From Psychrobacillus soli (GTDB lineage: Bacteria; Bacillota; Bacilli; Bacillales_A; Planococcaceae): a DNA stretch of 64,000 nucleotides. Location: the NCBI RefSeq assembly GCF_006861775.1, contig NZ_VDGG01000009.1, positions 38,914-102,913 of the forward strand, in the 5' to 3' direction. Shown here in pieces: positions 19,553-29,141 of the stretch; positions within the stretch are counted from its first letter, which is position 1, and each line of letters starts with the position of its first letter. The notes under the pieces are model-generated. The model saw nothing but the letters and a program-made list of their open reading frames with translations, ran no database searches and was not told the DNA's origin. The translations under genes and the position numbers were made by a program.

Positions 19553-22003
19553 TTAGCTTTCCGCTGCTACCGCAGCAGTTGTGCGAACAATAAATTCACC
19601 GTTCTCCACATCAAATACTACATGTTGGCCAGCCAAAACTTCACCTTTAAGTAATTCTTCCGATAATCGATCTTCCACATGTTTTTGTAATGCTCGACGC
19701 AATGGACGTGCACCATATGCAGGATCGTATCCTTCTGTCGTAATTTTCTCTTGAGCCGCTTCTGTTAGTTCAAGATCAATACCTTGTTCTTTCAAACGTT
19801 TAGCCAGTTGTTCTGTCATAAGTGAAACAATTTGTTTTAAATGTTCTCTTTCAAGCGAGTGGAACACGATCATTTCATCTAAACGGTTTAAAAATTCAGG
19901 ACGGAATGCTTTTTTCAATTCTTCTAGCATTTTACCTTTCATGTCTTTATAATCCGTTTTTCCACCTTCATGTAGATTAAATCCAACATGTTTGTTGTAT
20001 CTAAGTGCATCTGCTCCTACGTTAGATGTCATAATAACAACCGTATTGCGGAAGTCGACTGTACGTCCTTTCGAATCTGTTAGTCGACCATCTTCTAAAA
20101 CTTGAAGAAGAATATTAAACACATCTGGATGTGCTTTCTCAATTTCATCTAACAAAATAACAGAGTATGGTTTACGACGTACTTTTTCCGTTAACTGTCC
20201 GCCATCTTCAAATCCAACGTAACCTGGAGGAGAACCTACAAGGCGTGATGTTGAGTGTTTTTCCATATACTCAGACATATCTACTCTTATCATTGCATCT
20301 TCGTCGCCAAACATTACTTCTGCAAGCGCACGAGCAAGTTCTGTTTTACCAACACCTGTTGGCCCAAGGAAAATAAAGGAACCAATCGGACGTTTAGGAT
20401 CTTTTAACCCTGCACGGGCACGACGAATTGCGCGAGAGATTGCATCCACAGCTTCTGCTTGACCAATTACACGTTCATGCAGTTTTTCTTCTAGTTTTAA
20501 TAACTTTTCAGATTCAGTTTGTGCTAGTTTAGATACCGGTACTCCCGTCCACATGGAAACAACCGCTGCAATATCTTCTACCGTAACTTCTGACTCTTCT
20601 TTTCCTTGTTTCTCTTTCCAGTCATTCTTCATTTTTTCAAGTTCGTCTTTAAGCTTCTGTTCTTTGTCACGGAAAGATGCAGCTTTTTCAAATTCTTGAC
20701 TTTGAACGGAAGCATTTTTCTCCGAACGAATCGCTTCTAGCTTTGCCTCTAATTCTTTTAAATTAGGAGGTGTTGTATAAGAACGTAGTCTTACTTTTGA
20801 ACCTGCTTCATCGATTAAATCTATTGCTTTATCCGGTAAAAAACGATCGGAAATATAGCGATCGGACATTTTAACTGCCGCTTCTACGGCTTCATCTGTA
20901 ATTTTCACACGGTGATGTGCTTCATAACGATCGCGTAAACCATATATAATTTGAATTGCTTCAGCGACTGAAGGTTCATCTACTTGGATCGGTTGGAAAC
21001 GACGCTCTAATGCTGCATCTTTTTCAATGTATTTTCGATATTCATCTAATGTTGTCGCACCAATACACTGAATTTCTCCTCTTGCAAGAGCTGGTTTTAG
21101 AATGTTCGATGCATCAATTGCACCTTCCGCTCCACCTGCTCCTATCAATGTATGAAGCTCGTCGATGAATAAAATAACGTTTCCAGCTTGGCGAATTTCA
21201 TCCATTACCTTTTTCAAACGATCTTCAAATTCTCCACGATATTTAGTACCAGCAACTACTGTACCCATATCAAGCGTCATTACTCGTTTATCACGCAATA
21301 TTTCTGGTACTTCATTTTGTATAATTTGCTGTGCAAGACCTTCTGCAATAGCTGTTTTACCAACACCCGGCTCTCCTATTAGAACAGGATTATTTTTTGT
21401 CCGGCGCGCTAAAATCTCAATGACACGTGTAATTTCTTTACTACGCCCAACTACTGGATCTAGTGTACCTTCTCTAGCAATTTGAGTTAAATCACGAGCT
21501 AACCCATCGAGCGTAGGGGTACTCGCTGGAGCTGCACTATTATTAGCATTGCCATGCGATTGGTCATTACTTCCTAGTAATTGAAGTACTTGTTGGCGAG
21601 CCTTATTTAGACTAACACCAGCATTATTTAAAACTCTTGCCGCTACCCCTTCTCCTTCACGGATTAATGCTAGTAATAAGTGCTCCGTACCTATATAGGA
21701 ATGCCCTAGTTTGCGAGATTCGTCTACGGAAAGTTCAATCACTTTTTTCGCACGTGGTGTATAATTGACGATTGGTCCAACTTCTTCTGCTCCAGTTCCT
21801 ACCAACTCTTCAATTCCCACTTCAATCACTTTCGTATCTACTTCAATTGCTTCTAATGCTTTTGCAGCTATTCCACTGCCTTCACGGATTAAACCAAGCA
21901 ATATATGTTCTGTGCCGATAGATTCGTGCTTCAAACGAATTGCTTCTTCTTGTGCTAATTGTAAAACTTTTTGTGATCTTTGTGTGAAACGATTAAACAT
22001 CAT
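19553..22003 (-). CDS. clpC: AAA+ unfoldase ClpC
   Basis: Hexameric Clp/Hsp100 unfoldase that feeds proteins to ClpP and works with MecA or McsB. It has 816 residues. An N-terminal double Clp-N repeat is followed by AAA-1 with Walker [14 protein letters not shown] near 208, a middle coiled-coil region near 410-470, and AAA-2 with [14 protein letters not shown] near 543. The ClpP-docking loop should lie in the second half. Its start overlaps the end of mcsB by 11 bases. It is controlled by CtsR through the operon promoter. Confidence 0.98.
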   Translation of the reverse strand: MMFNRFTQRSQKVLQLAQEEAIRLKHESIGTEHILLGLIREGSGIAAKALEAIEVDTKVIEVGIEELVGTGAEEVGPIVNYTPRAKKVIELSVDESRKLGHSYIGTEHLLLALIREGEGVAARVLNNAGVSLNKARQQVLQLLGSNDQSHGNANNSAAPASTPTLDGLARDLTQIAREGTLDPVVGRSKEITRVIEILARRTKNNPVLIGEPGVGKTAIAEGLAQQIIQNEVPEILRDKRVMTLDMGTVVAGTKYRGEFEDRLKKVMDEIRQAGNVILFIDELHTLIGAGGAEGAIDASNILKPALARGEIQCIGATTLDEYRKYIEKDAALERRFQPIQVDEPSVAEAIQIIYGLRDRYEAHHRVKITDEAVEAAVKMSDRYISDRFLPDKAIDLIDEAGSKVRLRSYTTPPNLKELEAKLEAIRSEKNASVQSQEFEKAASFRDKEQKLKDELEKMKNDWKEKQGKEESEVTVEDIAAVVSMWTGVPVSKLAQTESEKLLKLEEKLHERVIGQAEAVDAISRAIRRARAGLKDPKRPIGSFIFLGPTGVGKTELARALAEVMFGDEDAMIRVDMSEYMEKHSTSRLVGSPPGYVGFEDGGQLTEKVRRKPYSVILLDEIEKAHPDVFNILLQVLEDGRLTDSKGRTVDFRNTVVIMTSNVGADALRYNKHVGFNLHEGGKTDYKDMKGKMLEELKKAFRPEFLNRLDEMIVFHSLEREHLKQIVSLMTEQLAKRLKEQGIDLELTEAAQEKITTEGYDPAYGARPLRRALQKHVEDRLSEELLKGEVLAGQHVVFDVENGEFIVRTTAAVAAES

Positions 22004-23093
22004 ACGAGTTCTCTCCTTTTGTTTTCATTTTTTCTCCCTTTTGCAACCGTTCTCTTAGTAACTTTGCTCGAAACAAATCTCGCTCCGAAGTATTTAAAGT
22101 AGTTCCAGCATATTGCTGTAAAAAACCTGGCTGCATAAAGACCATACATTCATTCAAAATAGTTACATCTACATCTTCAATGAGTCCCATATCTATCCCT
22201 AAACGTACATCGGACAGACACTTCGCTGCCTCTTCCGTCGTCATAATACGTGCGTATGACAATGTTCCTAAAGAACGATACAACCGATCCTCTAGTGTAT
22301 TGGCTGAATGCTTTAAGAGTGCATCCCTTGCTTCTCTTTCTTTTTGAATAATTTGTTCGGTAATACTTTGAAGATCGGCAATTATATCTTCCTCTGATTT
22401 CCCAAGCGTTGTTTGATTGGATACTTGGTACACATTCCCGAGCGCTTCACTACCTTCCCCGTAAATCCCTCTTACAACCATCCCTAATCTAGAGATAATG
22501 GTGATGATACGGTTCATTTGTTTCGTGATTGTTAAAGCGGGTAAATGCATCATGACAGATGCACGTAAACCGGTCCCGGTGTTAGTAGGACAACTTGTTA
22601 AATAACCGAATTGTTCATCAAACGCATAAGATAGCTCTTTTTCTAAAACTCGATCAATCGCGTCGGCCTGCATATATGCTTCTTGAATTTGAAGGCCGGG
22701 AAATAAGCATTGAATACGAATATGATCTTCTTCATTTACCATTACACTGACAGCCTCATCATCGGAGATTAGAGAGGAACCAGTCATAGGTGAATTTGCT
22801 AATTTAGGACTGATTAAGTGTTTTTCTACAAGCACTTGGCGACTCAACTCAGACAAGTCCTTTATTTGAATGGAGGAAAAGTTCATCTGTAGATCCTCAT
22901 TGGCATCTAATAGTGTAGCCGAAACGGATTGGTCAATTTTATGCGCTTCGTCTTCTGTAAATGCAAGTGGAAAACGATAACCATTTAAGTTTCTTGCTAG
23001 TCGAATTCTTGTACTCATGACAATATCAGAATGTTCTCCATCTCCTGCCATCCAACTGGAAATAGAGTTATCTAAAAAGCGTTCAATCGACAT
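21993..23093 (-). CDS. mcsB: Protein arginine kinase McsB
   Basis: Phosphorylates arginines in proteins, marking them for ClpCP, and also modulates CtsR. It has 366 residues starting [15 protein letters not shown]. The guanido-kinase fold is recognised by [20 protein letters not shown] and the active-site region [20 protein letters not shown]. The chosen ATG has GGAGGTG upstream inside the end of mcsA, giving an 11-base overlap. A longer in-frame start is not supported by the family. Confidence 0.97.
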   Translation of the reverse strand: MSIERFLDNSISSWMAGDGEHSDIVMSTRIRLARNLNGYRFPLAFTEDEAHKIDQSVSATLLDANEDLQMNFSSIQIKDLSELSRQVLVEKHLISPKLANSPMTGSSLISDDEAVSVMVNEEDHIRIQCLFPGLQIQEAYMQADAIDRVLEKELSYAFDEQFGYLTSCPTNTGTGLRASVMMHLPALTITKQMNRIITIISRLGMVVRGIYGEGSEALGNVYQVSNQTTLGKSEEDIIADLQSITEQIIQKEREARDALLKHSANTLEDRLYRSLGTLSYARIMTTEEAAKCLSDVRLGIDMGLIEDVDVTILNECMVFMQPGFLQQYAGTTLNTSERDLFRAKLLRERLQKGEKMKTKGENSYDV

Positions 23094-23628
23094 GCGTTTC
23101 TTCACCTCCAGTAGCAAGCTTATCTTCGAGTTCTCTTGCCTCATCTCTTAACGTTGCAGCTTGTTCGAATTGTTCTGTTTCAATCGCTTCTTTCATTTGC
23201 AATCGAATTGTTTCAATGCGCTTTTTCAACGCTAACTTTTCGCCGAATGCACCAGGGGCTTTCCCTACATGTGCCACATTCCCGTTATGTAAACGTTTAA
23301 ACACGGTAGGCAGTTGCCCGCGAAAACTATTGTAACAAGATGCACAACCAAATTTTCCTTCATCTAAAAATCGTTGAATAGACCAACCACACGCTTCGCA
23401 TTCTAACGGAGGTTTCTTCTGTACTTGCTGCATTGGTTGCTGATCTGTATGATTGAACCAATTCGATAATAGTTGATGGAGCGATAATGGATCTTGTTTG
23501 TATTCAACATAAAACGGGTGAAGACTATTTGCACAGACCTCACAATAATGTCTTTCAAAGTGTTCACCGTTATGCACTTGCGTAACCGTTACTTTTGCTG
23601 GTCTTTGCTTACAATTTTCACAAATCAC
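23083..23628 (-). CDS. mcsA: McsA, activator of McsB
   Basis: Zinc-binding partner that stimulates McsB kinase activity. It has 181 residues with several CXXC motifs (CENC, CEVC, CEAC, CASC) in the first 90 residues. The C-terminal UVR-type coiled coil (KKRIETIRLQMKEAIETEQF) is typical. The GTG start has GGGGTG upstream. It is the second gene of the ctsR operon and overlaps mcsB. Confidence 0.95.
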   Translation of the reverse strand: MICENCKQRPAKVTVTQVHNGEHFERHYCEVCANSLHPFYVEYKQDPLSLHQLLSNWFNHTDQQPMQQVQKKPPLECEACGWSIQRFLDEGKFGCASCYNSFRGQLPTVFKRLHNGNVAHVGKAPGAFGEKLALKKRIETIRLQMKEAIETEQFEQAATLRDEARELEDKLATGGEETHVD

Positions 23629-23649
23629 TTTTCAACACCCCGTTCGTTA

Positions 23650-24117
23650 TCACTTTTTTTCATATTTTAATGTCAGTAACATCGCGCATAGTATACGTGC
23701 CCGCAATTCGTCTCTTGCTGGTAGTGGAATAGCAAGTGTCGTCCGATTAAGCGCCGCTAAAATGAGTTTGGCCTCTCGGTTAGAAACAACATCTTCATCG
23801 ATTAATCGGAAAACAATATCCTCCGTTACGGATTCAGATGCGCCATTTTCTAGACTTTGTATTATATGCTCAATCAAATCAGCTTTCGTATGCGCCCGAA
23901 CGCGGAGGATTCGAATATATCCACCGCCACCGCGTTTACTTTCCACTAAGTATCCACGATCTTGGGTAAATCGAGTATTAATCACATAATTTATCTGTGA
24001 TGGGACACACTGAAACTTCTCTGCAATTTCACTTCTTTTTATTTCAATTTGTCCCCTACTCTCTTCTTCGATAATTGACTTCAAATACCCTTCAATAATG
24101 TCAGATATATTTTTCAC
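23650..24117 (-). CDS. ctsR: Heat-shock repressor CtsR
   Basis: Winged-helix repressor of class III heat-shock genes, released when arginine kinase and heat act on it. It has 155 residues. The N-terminal DNA-binding part includes SEIAEKFQCVPSQINYVINT, and the conserved wing appears as ESKRGGGGYIRI. The start is a GTG with GAGGTGAGA upstream. A tandem CtsR operator overlaps its promoter, so the operon is autoregulated. Confidence 0.97.
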   Translation of the reverse strand: MKNISDIIEGYLKSIIEEESRGQIEIKRSEIAEKFQCVPSQINYVINTRFTQDRGYLVESKRGGGGYIRILRVRAHTKADLIEHIIQSLENGASESVTEDIVFRLIDEDVVSNREAKLILAALNRTTLAIPLPARDELRARILCAMLLTLKYEKK

Positions 24118-24143
24118 CTTCTCACCTCTTCTCGCAAACTGAC

Positions 24144-24191
24144 TTTGACTAACTTTGACTATATTATAACGAGAAAATTATGGATGTGCAA
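24144..24191 (-). promoter_or_regulatory. ctsR promoter with CtsR operator
   Basis: TTGCAC (24186-24191) and TATAAT (24163-24168) are spaced by 17 bases on the minus strand. Immediately downstream are two direct heptamers AGTCAAA separated by three bases (24144-24160), matching the CtsR tandem repeat consensus. Binding would block initiation. Confidence 0.88.
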
Positions 24192-24289
24192 TTGATACGA
24201 TTTTCTTTCAGTGTTCCCGAATTTTCGAATAAAAAAACATGAATAGTCTTTATAAATATCTTATTTTTCAAAGCCTCAGGAAGATATAC

Positions 24290-24471
24290 AGTATAGGGAT
24301 AAAGCGTCGTAAAAAGCTGATCAGGTGACCGCTGTGATTTTCGCTGCATGGGACGCTTTAATGACCAACATCCTGTTGGCCTCGGTCGGAATTGCTAACT
24401 TACTAAGCAACGTCTTGCTAAAAACAAATTTATTTTGCAGTTTTTCAACTGTGTGAATCCAATAAATGGAT
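24290..24471 (+). repeat. Dispersed repeat, copy 1 (internally deleted)
   Basis: It begins with AGGGATAAAGCGTCGT and continues GCTGTGATTTTCGCTGCA and GGACGCTTT, as in the copies near 36.3, 37.0 and 63.8 kb. It then jumps to the segment ACCAACATCCTGTTGGCCTC that lies further along in the longest copy (36752-37065), so an internal part is missing. It ends with CAGTTTTTCAACTGTGTGAA and CCAATAAATGGA, also shared with that copy. No coding sequence is seen. Confidence 0.75.
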
Positions 24472-24570
24472 TAGGGCAACCAATCGGTCATTGAAAGCAA
24501 CTAATTCTTTTCCGAAAGCAACCAAATCAGCATGAAGGCAACCAAATTGCTGATGAAAGCAACCATTCCT
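24472..24570 (+). repeat. 21-base periodic array (AAAGCAACCA core)
   Basis: Five degenerate units with core (G)AAAGCAACCA begin at about 24472, 24493, 24514, 24534 and 24555, i.e. every 20-21 bases. The intervening bases vary. No reading frame or promoter accompanies them. The remainder of this 700-base gap, up to the terminator at 24779, is A/T-rich with nothing else recognised. Confidence 0.65.
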
Positions 24571-24769
24571 CAAAATAAAAAGTTCACTTAGATTGAGATG
24601 ACGATGACGCATTATTCATAAACATTGCGCGTTTGAAGGGGAATGTTGCGAGTAACAACTAGTAACGTTGCGCATTTATAATGAACAATCATCTCCAGAT
24701 AAATGGAGCAGATATAATTGCCGTAGGACGCACTTTCCTTGAACACAATCTACTTTATAATTTCCAAAC

Positions 24770-24803
24770 GATAAAAAAACTACTAATCACACGGATTAGT
24801 AGT
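24770..24803 (-). terminator. Terminator after the second rsgA
   Basis: A perfect 9-bp stem ACTACTAAT / ATTAGTAGT with a 7-base loop, followed by TTTTTTTAT on the minus strand, just past the GTPase stop codon. Confidence 0.85.
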
Positions 24804-24834
24804 TAAGAAATCTTCTTTTGTTTTGTTACAATAT

Positions 24835-25890
24835 TTAGCTTTTCTTTTTGTAATTACTTCTTTGCGTTTTCGTTATTTGTTTCCACTTATCACGTTCTAC
24901 TTTTCGAGCAGCAACATCATTTTTTCGTTCGATATGTGCGAGTTCTCTCATTAGTTTTACATAGCTTCTATACCGCTCTTCTTTAAGCGTGCCCGTGTAT
25001 ATAGCTTCTTGTATGGCACACCCTGGTTCTTTTTCATGCATACAGTCTCGGAAACGACACCCTTCGGCAAGTTCCTCAATATCTTTGAAGCTTGCACTTA
25101 CTCCCTCACTTGTATCCCAAAGTTGAAATTCTCGCATCCCCGGCGTATCTATTAATAAACCTCCGCCCGGCAATAATGTAAGCTCTCTATGTGTCGTTGT
25201 ATGGCGACCTTTGCTGTCATCTTCTCGAATATCATTAACAGCCATTACCTCTTCACCAGACAATGCATTGATCAAGGAAGACTTCCCTACTCCCGAAGAC
25301 CCTAAAAGTGCACCTGTTTTACCTGCAGACAAAAGACTCGCCAGGCTATCGATCCCTTCCCCTGTTACACTGCTGACCGCAAATATATCGACACCAAAAG
25401 CAACCGATTCTACTTCACTTATATAATACGCCAAGTCCTCACATGCATCTTTTTTTGTTAGAACAACTACAGGCGTTGCTCCAGAATCCCATGCCGCTAA
25501 TAAATATCTCTCTAATCTGCGTACATTGAAGTCGTCATTGAGGGACATCACAAGAAATACATAGTCAACATTCACGGCAATTAACTGAATTTCAACCGTC
25601 GAACCAGCCACTTTTCTTGAAAACTGAGAGCTACGAGGCAATACTTCTTTAATAATTCCTTTTTCTTCACCAGGCATTTGCTCAAGCACAACCCAATCTC
25701 CAACCGCAGGAAATGCTTCACGACCATGATCAAATTTAAACTTTCCGGAAAGGGAGCATAGCCATTCTCCTTCATTTGTTATAACGCGATATAAATGTTT
25801 ATGCTCTAACAGGACGCGACCTGCTATTCCACTACCTTGCATTTGTTCTTCCCATTTATTATTCCAACCATATTGTTCGATTAATTTCAA
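24835..25890 (-). CDS. rsgA: RsgA-type circularly permuted GTPase (second-type)
   Basis: Predicted ribosome small-subunit GTPase that acts late in 30S assembly. It has 351 residues, longer than the usual 290-300. An N-terminal OB-fold region is followed by the permuted G motifs: G4 TKKD near 146, G1 GSSGVGKSSL near 196 and G3 DTPGM near 245. A C-terminal zinc site (CRFRDCMHEKEPGC) and a basic tail (KVERDKWKQITKTQRSNYKK) complete it. It stands alone, far from the usual prpC-prkC-rsgA context, so it is likely a paralogue. Upstream are its own promoter, a leader ORF and a terminator, suggesting attenuation. Confidence 0.9.
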   Translation of the reverse strand: MKLIEQYGWNNKWEEQMQGSGIAGRVLLEHKHLYRVITNEGEWLCSLSGKFKFDHGREAFPAVGDWVVLEQMPGEEKGIIKEVLPRSSQFSRKVAGSTVEIQLIAVNVDYVFLVMSLNDDFNVRRLERYLLAAWDSGATPVVVLTKKDACEDLAYYISEVESVAFGVDIFAVSSVTGEGIDSLASLLSAGKTGALLGSSGVGKSSLINALSGEEVMAVNDIREDDSKGRHTTTHRELTLLPGGGLLIDTPGMREFQLWDTSEGVSASFKDIEELAEGCRFRDCMHEKEPGCAIQEAIYTGTLKEERYRSYVKLMRELAHIERKNDVAARKVERDKWKQITKTQRSNYKKKS

Positions 25891-25913
25891 ATTTACTTCC
25901 TCCTAATTTTAGA

Positions 25914-25954
25914 CAATAAAAAACCATGATTGCACAAATCAGCAATCATGGTTT
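25914..25954 (-). terminator. Attenuator terminator upstream of rsgA
   Basis: A perfect 13-bp stem AAACCATGATTGC / GCAATCATGGTTT followed by TTTTTATTG on the minus strand, ending about 25 bases before the rsgA start. The loop plus stem edge (25933-25942) is exactly complementary for 10 bases, and for 13 with one G-U, to the leader ORF at 26045-26054. An antiterminator form is therefore possible. Confidence 0.8.
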
Positions 25955-26010
25955 CCCCGGTCATTAGAAAAGAAGCATATCAAAAGAAAAGCATATAAAA
26001 CTACGCAGTC

Positions 26011-26076
26011 TTAGATATATTGAGAGTGGGACATCATGAACTTACTGATTTGTGTATTTAAAATTAAATTTGCCAT
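26011..26076 (-). CDS. 21-residue leader peptide upstream of rsgA
   Basis: A short ORF encodes MANLILNTQISKFMMSHSQY plus a final Ile. It has a well-placed GGAGTGAGG site eight bases before the ATG and lies between a strong promoter and an intrinsic terminator. Its message includes the CACAAATCAG that can pair with the terminator region, so ribosome movement along it could decide terminator folding. The peptide has no recognisable domain. The ORF is seen directly; its translation and regulatory role are inferred. Confidence 0.6.
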   Translation of the reverse strand: MANLILNTQISKFMMSHSQYI

Positions 26077-26109
26077 AATGCCTCACTCCTTTTTCTTTAA
26101 GTTGTTTTC

Positions 26110-26138
26110 AGAATACAACAAATTCAGCGACTTGTCAA
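26110..26138 (-). promoter_or_regulatory. Sigma-A promoter of the leader-rsgA unit
   Basis: Perfect TTGACA (26133-26138) and TATTCT (26110-26115) on the minus strand with a 17-base spacer. The -35 overlaps the stop codon of the last ykf gene. It gives a leader of about 210 bases before rsgA. Confidence 0.75.
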
Positions 26139-27097
26139 TTATATAAATGACAAGCAACAAAATGTCCTGTTTCTTGCTCTTTCCAAGCAGGTTTTTTTTC
26201 TGCACAAATAGACATGGCATGTGCACAGCGCGTTCTAAAAACACAACCCGATGGAGGATTGATTGGACTCGGCAGCTCGCCATGCAACAAAATACGTTCA
26301 CGAGATTCCTCGATATCTGGGTCTGGAATTGGAATAGCCGATAATAATGCCTGTGTATATGGATGCAATGGATCATCGTATAACTGATTGCTCGTTGTTA
26401 GTTCCACCATATGCCCTAAATACATTACGCCAATCCGATCGGAAATGTATTTTACCATAGATAAATCATGCGCAATAAATAAGTACGTTAGACCCTTTTC
26501 TTTTTGCAACCGTTGCAATAGCTTCACAACTTGCGCTTGAACGGAAACGTCTAAAGCTGAGATCGGTTCATCTGCAATGATGAATTCTGGGTCTAATGCA
26601 AGTGCACGTGCAATTCCTATACGTTGTCTTTGTCCACCAGAAAATTCATGGGGATAGCGATTAGCGTGATCTCTATTAAGCCCTACGTCTTCTAGTAACT
26701 CATAAACTCTACTTTTTAACGCTTCTTTCGTTTTATACAACTTATGTACTTCCATTGGTTCTGCAATAATTTCTAGTACGGTTGATCTTGGGTTTAGTGA
26801 AGCATACGGATCTTGGAAGATCATTTGCATCTTTTTAAGGTATTTTTTTCGTTCTTTATCGTTCATTTCATGTACATTTTTATTTTCAAACAGAACATTA
26901 CCTTCCGTTTTGTTGTACAATCCCAAAATCGTCCGACCTGCAGTAGACTTTCCGCATCCGGACTCTCCCACAAGGCCAAACGTCTCCCCTTTGACAATAT
27001 CGAAGCTAATGCCATCTACGGCTTTTAACGTTTCGCCGCGCCCGAGTTCAAAATGTCGCTTTAAATCTTGTACGGATAAAAGAACTTTTTCTGCCAT
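26135..27097 (-). CDS. ykfD: Peptide ABC transporter ATPase (OppF-like, YkfD)
   Basis: Second ATP-binding subunit of the murein/dipeptide importer. It has 320 residues from the ATG of MAEKVLLSVQDLK, chosen for its GGGGGGAT site. Walker A is [12 protein letters not shown] near 48, the signature LSGGQ-type is EFSGGQRQRIGIARAL near 154, and Walker B is IIADEP. The C-terminal oligopeptide-type extension has the Cys cluster CVFRTRCAHAMSIC. It is last in the dpp/ykf operon. Confidence 0.93.
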   Translation of the reverse strand: MAEKVLLSVQDLKRHFELGRGETLKAVDGISFDIVKGETFGLVGESGCGKSTAGRTILGLYNKTEGNVLFENKNVHEMNDKERKKYLKKMQMIFQDPYASLNPRSTVLEIIAEPMEVHKLYKTKEALKSRVYELLEDVGLNRDHANRYPHEFSGGQRQRIGIARALALDPEFIIADEPISALDVSVQAQVVKLLQRLQKEKGLTYLFIAHDLSMVKYISDRIGVMYLGHMVELTTSNQLYDDPLHPYTQALLSAIPIPDPDIEESRERILLHGELPSPINPPSGCVFRTRCAHAMSICAEKKPAWKEQETGHFVACHLYN

Positions 27098-27108
27098 GTA
27101 AATCCCCC

Positions 27109-28032
27109 CTAAACGGCATATCTTCTCACTGCACAAACTTCCTTCTCTAGCTTAGATCCTTCTAACACTAAAATTTCAACTGTTTTTCCTGTTGAATGTG
27201 AATGAAGTAATAGTCCATTTCCATAATAAAACCCTACATGACGAACCCTACCAGTTCCCTCATCATTTGCAAAAAACAACAAGTCTCCTTTTTTCCAAGC
27301 GGATGGATCATGTAGGGACACTTCTTCCCCGCTCACTGCTTGATCACTTGCATCGCGCGGGATTAAGTATCCGCATGCCTTCAGCATATTGTACGTAAAG
27401 CCAGAACAGTCATAGCCATATGGAGACATTCCACCCCATAAATAAGGCAAATCTAAGTACTGTTCTCCTAAGGCTATTGCATTTTCTGCAGAACGTTTTG
27501 GATATTGTTCGATCGATACAGAGAAATCAGCATGCTCTTTTTGCAAAAATGCCTCCCCGTGAGGTGTTTGAACGGTAAAATAGATTGCATCCTCTGAACT
27601 AACTGGCAATATTGTATTAAACGGAACGACAAGTAAAGGTTTTTTTTCTGTATCCCATAGTTGCACTTTCACGTTAGATACACGTGCAACACCAATAGAA
27701 TCTGCGTGTCCCATTTGGTGTAATTGTTCTACTGGAACCCATCCGGGATATCCACGAGCATCTTTTTTAGATGGTTGCCACACAGCTATGATTTTCGCCC
27801 ATTCACCTTCTATCTTTTCTACAAGCACAGGTTCTCCGTAAAGGAGTTGGGTTTGGATACAGTTTTCATCACAAAGTGCGAGTCGCTCTTTATACGTCAA
27901 GGCTTCCAACCACTCTGCCAATAAAACCGGGTTCGATGTTCCAGGGGAATCCAGTTCTCTTGCTGAAGATGGCTCCGTCCAAACCGTTGCTACTTTTACA
28001 GAACAAACCCACTTACTCGCTCCTGTTTCCAT
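27109..28032 (-). CDS. ykfC: NlpC/P60 gamma-D-glutamyl endopeptidase (YkfC)
   Basis: Predicted cysteine peptidase that cuts gamma-D-Glu-diamino acid bonds in imported murein peptides. It has 307 residues. Bacterial SH3-type domains fill the first 170 or so residues. The C-terminal NlpC/P60 domain has the nucleophile in YGYDCSGFTYN near 210, the catalytic His in GRVRHVGFYYG near 262, and a further His in LLLHSHSTG. No signal peptide is seen, agreeing with cytoplasmic action on imported peptides. It sits between ykfB and ykfD. Confidence 0.92.
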   Translation of the reverse strand: METGASKWVCSVKVATVWTEPSSARELDSPGTSNPVLLAEWLEALTYKERLALCDENCIQTQLLYGEPVLVEKIEGEWAKIIAVWQPSKKDARGYPGWVPVEQLHQMGHADSIGVARVSNVKVQLWDTEKKPLLVVPFNTILPVSSEDAIYFTVQTPHGEAFLQKEHADFSVSIEQYPKRSAENAIALGEQYLDLPYLWGGMSPYGYDCSGFTYNMLKACGYLIPRDASDQAVSGEEVSLHDPSAWKKGDLLFFANDEGTGRVRHVGFYYGNGLLLHSHSTGKTVEILVLEGSKLEKEVCAVRRYAV

Positions 28033-28043
28033 CCAAAAACCCC

Positions 28044-29126
28044 CTATATGATTTCAAAATTTGAAATACCAAGACCGTGTTCTTTTGAAAACGTCATCTT
28101 ACTTCCTTCATAGACGACTCCACCAGAAACAAGGTCTTTTGCAAGCATCAGTGGTGCATCAAAATCGAAGTATTGAATATTTGGTTGACTAGCAGCAAAA
28201 TGTGCTGCAGCTGTAATTCCTATTTTCGTTTCAATCATACTTCCCACCATACATGCAACTCCATTTGCTTCAGCGAGTGCATTAATCTTATTTGCATTAT
28301 ATATACCGCCCGATTTCATCAATTTAATATTGATCAAGTCTGCAGCCCGCATTTCTAAAACCTTCTTTGCATCATAAACGGAAAATACACTTTCATCTGC
28401 CATAATTGGCGTATCTGTATGGTCAGTAACATACTTCAATCCTTCTAGGTCGCGCGCCGGGACAGGTTGCTCGACTAATTCAATTTCAAGCCCTGCATCC
28501 TCCATCGTCCGAATAGCTCGCACAGCTTCTTTCGCATGCCAACCTTGGTTCGCATCCAATCTAAGCTTTGGCTGATATCCTATCCGTTTTCGAATTGCAT
28601 AGATTCGGGCAATATCTTCCTTCACATCCCCTATACCGACTTTCACTTTCAGCATAGTAAATCCGTCTTTTATATACGTTTCTGCATCATCCGCCATTTC
28701 CTGTGGATCATTTACACTAACCGTAAAATCGGTGTCAAGTGTCTCTCTATACCCACCAAGAAATTGAAACAAAGGTAGGTTTGATTGACGAGCAAGTAAA
28801 TCATAAAGTGCCATATCAATCGCTGCTTTAGCACTCGTATTTCTCACGAGTGAACCATTTAGTTTTTGAAAGACACGTTCACTCTCTAAAAGATTTAACC
28901 CTATAAGCTGCGGAGCAATTATTTCATTAATCGCATATCGAATACTAGCCATTGACTCTCCCGTAATCACATGAGTCGGAGGGGCTTCCCCGTATCCTTT
29001 AGCCCCGTTGCTACTTGTAACTTTCACATAGACTGAGTAAGCGGTAGTGACTGTTCGTAATGCAGTTTTGAACGGTTTAGTCAGTGGAATAGCTACATCA
29101 AACGTTTCAATGGATTGGATAATCAC
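28044..29126 (-). CDS. ykfB: L-Ala-D/L-Glu epimerase (YkfB)
   Basis: Enolase-superfamily epimerase converting L-Ala-D-Glu to L-Ala-L-Glu so that the dipeptide can be degraded. It has 360 residues. The TIM-barrel catalytic Lys pair region is MLKVKVGIGD near 158. Metal ligands are in LRLDANQGW, IELVEQPV and IMADESVFS, and the second catalytic Lys is in LINIKLMKSGG. The GTG start has AAAGGAGGGG upstream. It lies between ykfA and ykfC as in B. subtilis. Confidence 0.94.
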   Translation of the reverse strand: MIIQSIETFDVAIPLTKPFKTALRTVTTAYSVYVKVTSSNGAKGYGEAPPTHVITGESMASIRYAINEIIAPQLIGLNLLESERVFQKLNGSLVRNTSAKAAIDMALYDLLARQSNLPLFQFLGGYRETLDTDFTVSVNDPQEMADDAETYIKDGFTMLKVKVGIGDVKEDIARIYAIRKRIGYQPKLRLDANQGWHAKEAVRAIRTMEDAGLEIELVEQPVPARDLEGLKYVTDHTDTPIMADESVFSVYDAKKVLEMRAADLINIKLMKSGGIYNANKINALAEANGVACMVGSMIETKIGITAAAHFAASQPNIQYFDFDAPLMLAKDLVSGGVVYEGSKMTFSKEHGLGISNFEII

Positions 29127-29141
29127 TCGGTTGCCCCTCCT

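Noticed and set aside
24164..24349. 61-codon minus-strand frame upstream of ctsR
   Set aside because: It runs through the ctsR promoter region and repeat copy 1, with no ribosome binding site and no conserved sequence.
24472..24570. CRISPR array
   Set aside because: Units are 20-21 bases in total with a degenerate core of about 10 bases, no true spacers and no cas genes.
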